Source of the DNA: Bradyrhizobium manausense
GTDB taxonomy: Bacteria; Pseudomonadota; Alphaproteobacteria; Rhizobiales; Xanthobacteraceae
Assembly (NCBI RefSeq): GCF_001440035.1
Contig: NZ_LJYG01000044.1
Coordinates: 79,463-130,890, forward strand
Length of the DNA: 51,428 nucleotides
Reading direction: 5' to 3'
In this document: in pieces, positions 35,742-42,667 of the stretch
Layout: each line of letters opens with the position of its first letter
Position numbering within the stretch: the stretch's first letter is position 1
Position numbers and translations under genes: made by a program
Notes under the pieces: generated by a model
What the model was told of the DNA's origin: nothing
The model's input: only the letters and a program-made list of their open reading frames with translations
The model's database searches: none

Positions 35742-35951
35742 CTAGAAGACGCTCGGGATAAAACTCACATCATGCGGCAAGACGCGATGAAAGATTACAT
35801 CGCCCTCCCCCGTCAACCGGATCAGTTCATCGACTGAATTCGCGGATGCGATGACCTTGGAATAATCCGGCGCAATCGCGACCCATTTGTCCTCATGCGA
35901 TGCATCAAGGATGCGGGAGAGATCAATCGTGTCGATCAGCGCTTCATTCAT
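35742..35951 (-). CDS. DUF5678-like small protein, 69 aa, leaderless
   Basis: Contains the EDKWVAIAPDYSKVIASANSVDEL segment (in parts: DKWVAI, SVDEL) typical of DUF5678, a short alpha/beta domain found next to protease genes. The ATG at 35951 is chosen over one 6 codons upstream because TGATACAAT, an extended -10, ends 8 nt before it, giving a leaderless mRNA. First gene of a two-gene operon with the retropepsin-like protease. It may be its partner, substrate or antitoxin; this is inference. Confidence 0.72.
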   Translation of the reverse strand: MNEALIDTIDLSRILDASHEDKWVAIAPDYSKVIASANSVDELIRLTGEGDVIFHRVLPHDVSFIPSVF

Positions 35952-36017
35952 ATGAAAGGATTGTATCACATTCGCGGTATGACGTCGCGCATCGGCGACG
36001 ATAAAAACCTACGGAAA

Positions 36018-36041
36018 GTTTTTGGGCAACCCGTGGGCAAC
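36018..36041 (+). repeat. Solo copy of the GGGCAACCCGTGGGCAAC motif
   Basis: The core motif of the att-like repeats (TTTTTGGGCAACCC, then GTGGGCAAC) occurs here without the tRNA part, about 115 nt before repeat 2. It may be an additional recombinase arm site or a scar of an older junction. Confidence 0.55.
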
Positions 36042-36154
36042 AAAAATTGACAGGACACGCAAACAACTGACTGTTCAGAAGAACGCAGATTGAAAGATTG
36101 GCTTACTTATTCGCTGAAATTACAATGTGCCAGCGCGGCAACTTTTCTCGTCGG

Positions 36155-36395
36155 GCTCCCCGGGTAGGACTCGAACCGCGGGATCGCAGGTAGCGGAGGC
36201 AGTCGAATTCTTCGCTCGGTGTAGCGAAAAATGGCTCAGCTGTTGCCTCTATGGCAAGTCTTCACGATGATCAGGAGTAGGCAAAACAGAGCCAGACAAG
36301 GACGCTCGTATCAGTTTTTGGGCAACCCGTGGGCAATCTATTTCGATCGATTGACCGCGGCATTACCAGCAAAGAGCAATGCAGGAAAAGCTGAT
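36155..36395 (+). repeat. att-like direct repeat 2
   Basis: Same length as repeat 1 and nearly identical, again beginning with the tRNA T-loop/acceptor sequence (GCTCCCCGGGTAGGACTCG, plus strand). It bounds cargo block 1 on the right and cargo block 2 on the left. Confidence 0.85.
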
Positions 36396-36412
36396 GAGCG
36401 AACAAACACAAA

Positions 36413-36438
36413 ATGCCGCCCTCCGGGGCGGCTTTTGT
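36413..36438 (+). terminator. Hairpin after att-like repeat 2
   Basis: GCCGCCC, short loop, GGGGCGGC, TTTTG. Equivalent in position to the hairpins after repeats 1 and 3. Confidence 0.75.
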
Positions 36439-36441
36439 GCG

Positions 36442-36450
36442 TGGTATACT
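36442..36450 (+). promoter_or_regulatory. Extended -10 promoter for the gene at 36459
   Basis: TGGTATACT, a near-consensus extended -10, ends 8 nt before the ATG, so the transcript is predicted to be leaderless. Confidence 0.65.
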
Positions 36451-36458
36451 GCATCGAT

Positions 36459-36755
36459 ATGGCAGAACCGACTTTGGCCTCTATTGAAAAAGCTATTCAG
36501 ACAGGATTCGCTGCTGTTGCTGAGGACATCGCCGACCTGAGAACAGAGCTGTCCGACTTCCGCAACGAATTTAATGATTTCCGCAATGAGACTAATCAAA
36601 ATTTCCGTGATCTGCGCGCTGAAGTCGCTGATCTTCGTCGCGATGTAGAGGAATTGAGAGATAGGATCGGCAATGTCGAGGGTTATGCAAAAGAGATCGA
36701 TCTACTGATGTCCCGCATCTCTGTCCTCGAGCAAAAAGTCGGTATTTCAAAATAG
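36459..36755 (+). CDS. Coiled-coil protein, leaderless, 98 aa
   Basis: Almost entirely heptad-repeat coiled coil (repeats of DLRTELSDFRNEF, then DLRAEVADLRRDVEELRDRI). The N-terminal ~20 residues form a short helix (LASIEKAIQTGFAAV). The ATG has an extended -10 box 8 nt upstream and no SD. Proteins like this often act as oligomerisation or anti-toxin-like modules, but none is firmly matched. First gene of cargo block 2. Confidence 0.7.
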   Translation: MAEPTLASIEKAIQTGFAAVAEDIADLRTELSDFRNEFNDFRNETNQNFRDLRAEVADLRRDVEELRDRIGNVEGYAKEIDLLMSRISVLEQKVGISK

Positions 36756-36785
36756 ATTTGAACGACATTGTGATTCACGCGTCGC

Positions 36786-36968
36786 TTAATGCATCGCGGG
36801 ATATCTGCGCTTATTGAGATAGTCGATAATATCCTTCTTGTCGAAGCGAACGCATCCTCCGATCTTGATGAACGGAATGTGTCGATCACTCTGCAGGCGT
36901 CGTAGTGATGGTACGGATATTCTCAATATATGCGCCGCCTCCTTTATAGTGAGAAGTTCTACATCCAT
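36786..36968 (-). CDS. Excisionase-like HTH protein, 60 aa
   Basis: HTH_17/excisionase-type domain: LLTIKEAAHILRISVPSLRRLQ (in parts), then IKIGGCVRFDKKDIIDYL. It is paralogous to the xis-like gene at 32959 but has no integrase next to it. Probably left over from, or supplied to, recombination of cargo block 2. Divergent from nothing nearby; a RHH protein gene lies upstream on the same strand. Confidence 0.75.
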   Translation of the reverse strand: MDVELLTIKEAAHILRISVPSLRRLQSDRHIPFIKIGGCVRFDKKDIIDYLNKRRYPAMH

Positions 36969-37031
36969 TGAATCTGGATTCTGACTCGGTTGGCGGGTTT
37001 TGTGGAGCGGGGCGTGTGGATAATTGCTCCG

Positions 37032-37187
37032 TCACGAAGGACCGGGCGTTTGTCTGCGAATGTAGTCTCGCAGAGCTACTCGGATAAGGCCGGTCCTTGT
37101 TCGCATCTCTCGTTTTCTGATGCGATCAACGTCATCGCATTCCTCGGGCGACAGCGATATTGAGACGACGATGGTCTTGCGAGTCAT
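37032..37187 (-). CDS. Ribbon-helix-helix (CopG/Arc-like) protein, 51 aa
   Basis: TIVVSISLSPEECDDVDRI forms the beta strand and first helix, and RTGLIRVALRDYI the second helix, matching ribbon-helix-helix DNA-binding proteins. The ATG at 37187 starts the domain; the frame is open 20 codons more. Such proteins are antitoxins or plasmid/element regulators. No cognate toxin is evident beside it. Confidence 0.65.
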   Translation of the reverse strand: MTRKTIVVSISLSPEECDDVDRIRKREMRTRTGLIRVALRDYIRRQTPGPS

Positions 37188-37261
37188 ACATCGATTTTCT
37201 TTCGCGCAGAGGCGAAGCGCTAGACGCGGAAAAGTGCCCGCAGTCACACAATGAAGGCGAG

Positions 37262-37420
37262 ATGAGGTCTTCCCTAACGCCGTTCAGCGTTGGTTTCTTG
37301 ACTGGCGGAACCATAGGTATAGTGTGGCCAGAGTTTCTCTCCCGTTGGTTGTTCCTCGCTGGCAGACGTTTGGCTAGGCGACGCCGGACGCCTGCCTACG
37401 CAGGATATTGCAACCCGTGA
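37262..37420 (+). CDS. Possible small membrane peptide, 52 aa
   Basis: An AAGGCGAG stretch precedes the ATG, and a hydrophobic segment (FLTGGTIGIVWPEFL) is followed by a very basic part. The next gene, 16 nt on, also encodes a single-TM peptide. Support is weak; it may be spurious. Confidence 0.3.
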   Translation: MRSSLTPFSVGFLTGGTIGIVWPEFLSRWLFLAGRRLARRRRTPAYAGYCNP

Positions 37421-37435
37421 AAGTGGGAGATGACG

Positions 37436-37579
37436 ATGAATCAGTTCCTGCAGATAGCAGCAAACGTTTGGTGCGCTTTTGGCATCCTCATTCTGATAGG
37501 CACTATTGCCTGGCTACTTGTAATTCTTAGCGAACGAATTGAGATGGCCTTTCAAAAGTATCGTTACAGCAGACGTTAG
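37436..37579 (+). CDS. Single-TM peptide, 47 aa
   Basis: GTGGGAG precedes the ATG at 37436 by 6 nt. One clear transmembrane helix (FGILILIGTIAWLLVIL, ~15-31) is followed by a basic C-terminus (KYRYSRR). A perfect terminator lies 9 nt after the stop, which supports a real short transcript. It is small enough to be a type I toxin-like or regulatory membrane peptide, but that is only a possibility. Confidence 0.55.
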   Translation: MNQFLQIAANVWCAFGILILIGTIAWLLVILSERIEMAFQKYRYSRR

Positions 37580-37587
37580 TTGCAGTA

Positions 37588-37612
37588 AATTCCCCGGTAT
37601 CGCCGGGGAATT
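37588..37612 (+). terminator. Perfect hairpin after the single-TM peptide gene
   Basis: AATTCCCCGG, loop TATCG, CCGGGGAATT: a 10-bp perfect stem, followed by CGTTT. Terminates the small peptide gene. Confidence 0.75.
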
Positions 37613-37636
37613 CGTTTACTACGCCATGGGTGTTGT

Positions 37637-38518
37637 ATGGACCACTTTATCCACCGCCAGCGGCTGACTGTTCAATGGATCGCGTTTGCCATACCCAGTG
37701 TTCTTGTCCTCTTTAGTAGTCTTTTTAGAGAGCAATTTGCGGACCATCCTTATATTGCCTTTATTCTTCTAGCTCTTGCCTTGCTACTCGCATTCTATTT
37801 GCAAGTCAGAGTACTTCGTCTTGACCGTGAGGGTTCGTATGCGCAGAAACTTTCGGTGTACCGGTTCGCGTCAAAACCGAAGATTGTTACAGGGGTCTTT
37901 TATGAAGAGCATGGATCAAGCACTCTCACCCATGTGAATCAATGCGACACGCGTGCCGCAAAGCTGGTTGAATCGGAGTTGGCTCAAGTTGGTTTCAAGA
38001 CGATTTCTACTATTTCATGTTCTGACGATGACGTTTCTCCGAAAGCATTTTCGTCCGAAGACGTGATTCTGATTTGCGGTCCCGTCGGGAATTCGCTCAG
38101 TCGAGAGCTGAATCAGTGTCTGAAAGATGCAGGCGCAAATGCATTTTATTTTTCGGCACTTGAAGACGCCGAGCAGACCGCACACCGCCCAAAGGGAAAA
38201 GCTAAGTGGATTATTTCTCATGGCTTGTTTGGCGATTTGCGAATTACACATCCCAACTCCGGCAACGATGATTATGGGGTCATCTTTGTCGGACGGAATC
38301 CGAAAGCGAAAGACTTATGGCTCGTGTGGCTAGCGGGCTTAGGTGCCGAAGGGACAATCGGAGCTGCTCGTGCGCTCGTTGATCCACACGTACAGGCACA
38401 CATTGCTGAGCAGCTAAGGTCTAACGACTTCGTCTCAGCTCTCGTGAAGTGGAAATATGAAAGATGGGATAGAGGTAAAATCGATTCGGTCTTGTTTTCT
38501 CCGCGTCTAGTTCGATAG
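37637..38518 (+). CDS. 2TM protein with unassigned cytoplasmic domain, 293 aa
   Basis: Two transmembrane helices (~14-29 and ~39-57) are followed by a ~230-residue cytoplasmic domain. It contains DVILICGPVGNSLSREL, DYGVIFVGRNP and WLAGLGAEGTIGAARAL. These motifs (GP-x2-N, DYG-x-I, NP, G-x4-GT-x-GAA) look like conserved ligand-binding loops of an alpha/beta domain. 2TM-plus-sensor architectures are common among membrane effectors of defence systems, so an effector role is inferred, not shown. The ATG has no SD, and the upstream signal is unclear. It fills the right half of cargo block 2. Confidence 0.72.
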   Translation: MDHFIHRQRLTVQWIAFAIPSVLVLFSSLFREQFADHPYIAFILLALALLLAFYLQVRVLRLDREGSYAQKLSVYRFASKPKIVTGVFYEEHGSSTLTHVNQCDTRAAKLVESELAQVGFKTISTISCSDDDVSPKAFSSEDVILICGPVGNSLSRELNQCLKDAGANAFYFSALEDAEQTAHRPKGKAKWIISHGLFGDLRITHPNSGNDDYGVIFVGRNPKAKDLWLVWLAGLGAEGTIGAARALVDPHVQAHIAEQLRSNDFVSALVKWKYERWDRGKIDSVLFSPRLVR

Positions 38519-38602
38519 CTTCTACTTCCCTCTTTGAGCGTTGTCGAAGCATCTGCCAACAAGCGAAGGTGCGTGTTCGGTGTATTACCGAATATTACTT
38601 TT

Positions 38603-38844
38603 GCTCCCCGGGTAGGACTCGAACCGCGGGATCGACAGTAGCGGAGGCAGTCGAATTCTTCGCTCGGTATAGCGAAAAATGGCTCAGCTGTTGCCTCTAT
38701 GGCAACTCTTCACGATGCGCAGCGGCGATCAAAAGTGAGCTAGGAAAATTCGTTTTTATCAGTTTTTTGGGCAACCCGTGGGCAACCGATTTCGATCGAT
38801 TGACCGCGGCATTACCAGCAAAGAGCAATGCAGGAAAAACTGAT
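38603..38844 (+). repeat. att-like direct repeat 3
   Basis: Starts with the same tRNA 3'-end sequence and ends in the same CAAAGAGCAATGCAGGAAAA region, but the central ~100 nt are more diverged than between copies 1 and 2. The GGGCAACCCGTGGGCAAC motif is kept. Confidence 0.82.
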
Positions 38845-38859
38845 CGGACGATTAAACAC

Positions 38860-38886
38860 AGGCGCCGCCCTCCGGGGCGGCTTTTG
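38860..38886 (+). terminator. Hairpin after att-like repeat 3
   Basis: GCGCCGCCC, loop TCC, GGGGCGGC, TTTTG. It may also stop transcripts coming from the minus-strand 4TM gene. Confidence 0.7.
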
Positions 38887-38957
38887 TGTGTTTTGAATTA
38901 GCCGTATTGCGCGCAGCTTTAGAATTTTGGCCGCGAACACGCAATTTGCGAGTAGGG

Positions 38958-39710
38958 CTATAAACCCTCGCATGTAGCAAGCAGAGCACGCGCGTACTGA
39001 TCTCCTCCCTCCCGCACCCAAGCATCGGTGACGGCAATCATCCAGGCGCCGAGCGCGATGAGAAGGAGCAGTGTTGATCCCCACACCACAATCGGGAGGC
39101 TCTGTAGCGCAGCCGTCATGCCCGCGGACGAAATCGAAATTTCGCGAATCATAGCTCCGATGCTCAGCACCAGCGCGACGGCGGTCACAGCAATCGCAAA
39201 CGGCCGCACTCCTCGCATGTTGCGACGAAATCCGTACTCGATGTTTTCTTTTTGGACCAGCGGGTATTTTCCCTTTCGGCAATACTCCTTGAGCCATTCG
39301 ACGGCAGACGCGTACACGGCGTCCGCGCCGGCCTGATCGTTTTGTTCCTGTACCGCGGTCGGGAGTTTGAGGTTGGGCACGTGCCTTGCGAGCGCTTGAT
39401 GGTAGCGCTGCTTTGTCGGCGCGACGAGACTGATGTCGCTGTGGCGAAGCCATAACGTCGTGCGCCAGCCACCCCATTCTTTCAGGAGGCGCTTTTCCAC
39501 GTTCTTGCCGGTCGCCCGACTAAACACGGCGAGCGCGAAGAGAATGCCGCAGCTGCACAGAAGCGTCAGCAGCGTACTGCCCAGGTTCGATAGCAGTAGA
39601 TTTGGAAACCAGGCGAGGAGGGCGAGGAGCGGTGGCAGCAAGGCAAGCAGCGCCGGAAAGAGCCGTGCTTGCCGGTTATATTCGTCGAAGAGCCCGAGAC
39701 CGTTAGTCAT
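38958..39710 (-). CDS. Four-TM membrane protein, candidate effector
   Basis: A 250-residue protein with a hairpin of two helices (~17-38, ~43-64), a ~110-residue cytoplasmic loop rich in charged and aromatic residues, and a second helix pair (~172-190, ~205-226). The start overlaps the MBL-fold gene by 8 nt, so both are translated together. The 4TM layout recalls membrane-disrupting effectors associated with bacterial immunity, although no family was confirmed. Paired with an MBL-fold enzyme and placed in an integrase-bounded cargo block, it is a plausible abortive-infection effector; this is inference from architecture and context. Confidence 0.72.
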   Translation of the reverse strand: MTNGLGLFDEYNRQARLFPALLALLPPLLALLAWFPNLLLSNLGSTLLTLLCSCGILFALAVFSRATGKNVEKRLLKEWGGWRTTLWLRHSDISLVAPTKQRYHQALARHVPNLKLPTAVQEQNDQAGADAVYASAVEWLKEYCRKGKYPLVQKENIEYGFRRNMRGVRPFAIAVTAVALVLSIGAMIREISISSAGMTAALQSLPIVVWGSTLLLLIALGAWMIAVTDAWVREGGDQYARALLATCEGL

Positions 39711-40818
39711 ATGCTTCTACCTGATCGAAGAAATCGAATGGCACGGCAGGGCGCTCGCCCGGACGAGCAGGCATACCGACGAAGTATCGATACGACGTCC
39801 CCTGCGTCTTGCAGACGGGCGCTCCTCGCCTCAAGAAGGCGTTCATGACCATTTTACGCGGATGGCTCGCATCGTCCTTCGGCGCAGACACGATCGCGTC
39901 ACGCTTCTTCGCCGATCCTTTCGGCAGCCGGGGTCCGAGAAGCCGATTGAGAACCGCAGGGCCGACATTGCTTCTGCTGCCGTGGTGCGGTACCTGCACC
40001 AGGTTAACGTTGGATAGATCAAGGCTCGCGTTGCCCGCGTGATCCATCGCCCACCAGAGGGCGTTCACGCCGGCATCACCGGTAAGCAACACCGAGAAGT
40101 TGCCGAAGCTGCCGTACAGTACCGTGCTAGTCTCGTTTTCTGCGGCGGTGACTGCTCCGTCCTTCAGCAGTTCGACATCCCAACCTTCCGGTATCCATTC
40201 GACCACCCTCTCGGCAAGAGTCTTCATCAGTCCGCTGAGAATGCCGGGCTTCGCACCCTCGATCCACATGTTTTCCGCCTTGAGCTGATCCACGTCAGGG
40301 TCTGGCGTTTTGCGGAATTGCGGCACGAGTCGCAAATAGTGCCAGCGCGTCGGAGACAGAACCGTGAAGGGCCCGATCTTCTGGCCAGCGAACGGTTCGT
40401 AAACCGGCGTGTTCTGGGCATCAGCGAGATCAATTAGCTCAGCGACGACCGAGTATTCCGATCGAATCTTCTTTTCGAGGCCGTCCGCAGTCCAGCGCTT
40501 GTCCGCAAAATACGGCAGGAGCTCGGTTGCATGGTGCCAGACTCCGTGCAGCCAGAGCCGCCGTACAGGCATCTCTCTCATGACGGCACGCAAACCGCAG
40601 GCATGATCGCTATCAGGGTGCGTGCAGATCACGTCGTCAATGACAATCCGGTCACCGTAGGTGGCTTTCATGTGGGCCACGAGCGCGTCGCCTGCGTCAT
40701 CTGTCCCACCGTCGATGACCATCACTTTGTACTCGTTGCCGTCCTGGTAACGGACGGCGATCGAGTCGCCAGCTTTCGAGGCGTCACCCACTGGAAGAAA
40801 ATCGATCTCAAAATCCAT
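39703..40818 (-). CDS. MBL-fold hydrolase, ComEC C-terminal type, leaderless
   Basis: A 371-residue metallo-beta-lactamase-fold protein like the stand-alone ComEC/Rec2 C-terminal domain. Metal motifs: THPDSDH at 66-72 (H67, D69, D71, H72; the usual second His is Asp), LLTGDAG at 245-250 and VPHHGS at 277-281. No TM segment, so it is a cytosolic nuclease or phosphodiesterase candidate. The ATG at 40818 has TAAGAT ending 7 nt upstream and no SD. It forms a two-gene operon with the 4TM protein. It may sense or hydrolyse a nucleic acid or nucleotide and trigger the membrane partner. Confidence 0.85.
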   Translation of the reverse strand: MDFEIDFLPVGDASKAGDSIAVRYQDGNEYKVMVIDGGTDDAGDALVAHMKATYGDRIVIDDVICTHPDSDHACGLRAVMREMPVRRLWLHGVWHHATELLPYFADKRWTADGLEKKIRSEYSVVAELIDLADAQNTPVYEPFAGQKIGPFTVLSPTRWHYLRLVPQFRKTPDPDVDQLKAENMWIEGAKPGILSGLMKTLAERVVEWIPEGWDVELLKDGAVTAAENETSTVLYGSFGNFSVLLTGDAGVNALWWAMDHAGNASLDLSNVNLVQVPHHGSRSNVGPAVLNRLLGPRLPKGSAKKRDAIVSAPKDDASHPRKMVMNAFLRRGAPVCKTQGTSYRYFVGMPARPGERPAVPFDFFDQVEAYD

Positions 40819-40824
40819 AATCTG

Positions 40825-40833
40825 AATCTTACA
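40825..40833 (-). promoter_or_regulatory. -10 promoter for the MBL-fold gene
   Basis: On the minus strand GTGTAAGAT ends 7 nt before the ATG at 40818, predicting a leaderless mRNA. From 40834 to 41200 I see no supported gene. Confidence 0.5.
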
Positions 40834-41203
40834 CTAAGAGCGATTGAAGTATGGCTTGGCAGAATGTAGGAGCAGGAAACGGTCAATTCAACTTCCCCGC
40901 GAAGGAAAGATTCATGTGAGCATCGCAAATAGTCCCTTGCAGGAAATGCGACACACTCCCTCGCCCGAACGATTCGCTCATCAGCAGCATGGGATATTGG
41001 CATACTCTTCAGGCGAATCTCCCTACGCGGCACGACACATGACACAGATGCGAGATTGTCGAATGCAGGAAATATCCGCTGCCCTTCTCTTTATTCATCT
41101 CCAACATTTGCTCAGGATCAAACTTCCAAAGCTCCGATAATGTGCGAATCGTACGTTTGTGGCACGCTTCCCCGCTCGGGTAATGCTTTTTACACATAAA
41201 TGA

Positions 41204-41757
41204 AAACCACCGGCTAAAGCCGGTGGTTTCTTTCTTGTCCGCCGTTAGGCGGACTAAACAGTGTGGGCATGTCTCGCTGGTGGTGGCGTTGGATTTTAAT
41301 GTAGTTGCGAATTTGCTGCTCGTTCAGTCCGACGGTAGAAACAAAGTACCCTCGTGCGCACAACGTGCCTTGCGGGAATTTCTTCGTCTTTTTCTTGAGC
41401 CACATGGAGCTCTTTCCTTTCAGGACTTGCACGATGTACGCCGCTGAATATTTTGGCGGAATGGAAAGGTAGAGATGCAGATGTTCGTCTCCGATGTGCC
41501 ACTGGTGGATGGGACAGCCCTTCCACTGCGCGATGTACTTGAACATTCGCTTTAGTTCCTGTTTGATGTACGTATCCTTCAGTACTGCTCCACGGTACTT
41601 CGGGCACCAGACGATATGGTAATCACAGACCCACGTTGAGTGGGTCTGCTGGTAGAGGCGCCTATTCATGATCCATTAATGTTGGTTGGTAATATCGACC
41701 AACAGTGATGCTCTCACGGGCTTCGCCTTTAAACGCACGCCCCAGCTAAAGCTGGGG
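41204..41757 (-). mobile_element. IS200-type element with terminal hairpins
   Basis: Two hairpins flank a single tnpA gene: AAACCACCGGCT/AGCCGGTGGTTT (41204-41229) and CCCCAGCT/AGCTGGGG (41740-41757). Subterminal imperfect palindromes of this kind are the recognition sites of Y1 transposases. There is no tnpB. Exact ends, which lie slightly outside the hairpins, cannot be fixed without a comparison. Confidence 0.8.
41214..41669 (-). CDS. IS200/IS605-family transposase TnpA (Y1 HUH)
   Basis: A 151-residue Y1 transposase: the N-terminal THSTWVCDYHIVWCPKYR, the HUH motif in GDEHLHLYLSIPP (His-Leu-His), and the catalytic Tyr in IRNYIKIQ (QIRNYI). Full family length, so likely active. It moves the element as single-stranded DNA by recognising the end hairpins; the stop codon falls in one of them. 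Confidence 0.92.
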   Translation of the reverse strand: MNRRLYQQTHSTWVCDYHIVWCPKYRGAVLKDTYIKQELKRMFKYIAQWKGCPIHQWHIGDEHLHLYLSIPPKYSAAYIVQVLKGKSSMWLKKKTKKFPQGTLCARGYFVSTVGLNEQQIRNYIKIQRHHQRDMPTLFSPPNGGQERNHRL

Positions 41758-41769
41758 GTTTATTCTTAT

Positions 41770-41798
41770 AAAGAAAAGCCCTCGCACTAGCGAGGGCT
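41770..41798 (-). terminator. Terminator of the DUF3768 operon
   Basis: A 9-bp perfect stem (AGCCCTCGC with GCGAGGGCT, loop ACTA) followed on the minus strand by a T-rich stretch. It lies downstream of the minus-strand DUF3768 gene. Confidence 0.75.
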
Positions 41799-41860
41799 GG
41801 ACAGATCGTGTCCGAGTCAATTCCGCCCTGATCGGGCGCCTAACCACAAGGATTCAGCAG

Positions 41861-41930
41861 GCCTTCCGATGGTCCCCACAGCGGTACTCCTCCTGCTGGA
41901 GCCTTTGTCCGCTGTGTCTAGATGGAAGGC
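41861..41930 (-). ncRNA. Candidate structured RNA or 3' UTR element
   Basis: GCCTTCC pairs with GGAAGGC (outer stem), CACAGCGG with CCGCTGTG (8-bp perfect inner stem), and CTCC with GGAG in the terminal loop. A further GCCC/GGGC hairpin lies at 41825-41837. It sits just downstream of the DUF3768 stop and upstream of the terminator, so it would be part of that transcript's 3' end. Whether it is an independent ncRNA is unknown. Confidence 0.4.
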
Positions 41931-41948
41931 GGTCACTTCTTGCTCTAT

Positions 41949-42269
41949 TCAGTACTCGCTGGAGAGCATCAGCGTGAGCACACGCGTGGTCCGCTTGGGA
42001 TCGCTCGGATCTTCTGAGCCGTACTTCATATTCTCGTCGTAGTAGTCGATCTTCCAGAGGAACTTTCGACCGACGAGGTCAAAGCTTCCGAAGTCGTGTT
42101 CGCTATACGGATCGTTCTCCTCCGTAAATCCGGAGAAGTCCGCGACCTGACGCAGCGCCTCGGCCTTTAAGCAGTCTGGTAGCTCTGCGACGCCGATCGT
42201 CATCATGATCTTGCCGCCGCGGAACGTCTGCCGGAAGGCGTCGTTGAGAAGGGCGATTTTATTCATCAT
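41949..42269 (-). CDS. DUF3768 protein, 106 aa
   Basis: Matches the DUF3768 pattern throughout: IALLNDAFRQTF, GGKIMMTIGV, then SEHDFGSFD, FLWKIDYYD, and the closing TTRVLTLMLSSEY. The real start is the ATG at 42269, after GGAGAAG; the frame is open much further upstream by chance. DUF3768 proteins are small, frequent in plasmids and integrative elements of Alphaproteobacteria, and have no known activity. It is the last of three overlapping minus-strand genes. Confidence 0.92.
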   Translation of the reverse strand: MMNKIALLNDAFRQTFRGGKIMMTIGVAELPDCLKAEALRQVADFSGFTEENDPYSEHDFGSFDLVGRKFLWKIDYYDENMKYGSEDPSDPKRTTRVLTLMLSSEY

Positions 42270-42411
42270 CGCGCTTCTCCGCGTCTTCGCTTTTGTACGG
42301 GGACATGTGTCGGCCGCCGCAATGCGGACAATCCTCGTCACATTGCACGGGCGACACGTCGCTCCACTCGCGGTTACACTCTGCGCAGTGGTAGTAGTTT
42401 CGAACCAGCAT
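42259..42411 (-). CDS. Small zinc-ribbon protein, 50 aa
   Basis: AGGAGG lies 7 nt before the ATG at 42411. The product has C9-x2-C12 (HCAECN) and C28-x2-C31 (CPHCGG), a classic zinc ribbon, plus C24. It overlaps the start of the DUF3768 gene by 11 nt and follows the next gene closely, so the three form an operon. Easily missed because of its size. Function unknown. Confidence 0.75.
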   Translation of the reverse strand: MLVRNYYHCAECNREWSDVSPVQCDEDCPHCGGRHMSPYKSEDAEKRDDE

Positions 42412-42421
42412 CGTCGGCCTC

Positions 42422-42667
42422 CTAGATCAGGCCGGCGAGCACAAGCACTGATACGACGGTGTTGCCGCCGCAGGCCTCGCAGAACCCCTGGTCTTGATCG
42501 GGCTCCATCTCGGCGGTGTGGTCGCACCCTTCCATCATGCAGATGGCTGGGCACATAGTGTCCGCAAGAGTCGCTAAGAGAAGAAGATCATCGAGCTTAT
42601 CGAAGCCTTCAATCTCGCACAGCTTCATCAGCTTTATGGACTTTTGGGAAAGAGCAATGTTGGACAT
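42422..42667 (-). CDS. Conserved small Cys-rich protein, 81 aa
   Basis: The ATG at 42667 has GAGGAGG upstream. The N-terminus is helical (SQKSIKLMKLCEIEGFDKLDDLL in parts), followed by MCPAICMMEGC and FCEACGG, a probable zinc site of Cys pairs. From memory it resembles a conserved protein next to DUF3768 in rhizobial mobile elements. First gene of the three-gene operon. No function known. From 42668 to 43190 I see no supported gene. Confidence 0.75.
   Translation of the reverse strand: MSNIALSQKSIKLMKLCEIEGFDKLDDLLLLATLADTMCPAICMMEGCDHTAEMEPDQDQGFCEACGGNTVVSVLVLAGLI

Noticed and set aside
34356..38886. CRISPR array
   Set aside because: Repeats are ~241 bp, only three, and separated by kilobases of genes rather than short spacers.
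41009..41197. Minus-strand 62-codon frame next to the IS200-type element
   Set aside because: Part of it (around LSELWKFDPEQM) looks protein-like, but there is no clear start signal or recognised family.
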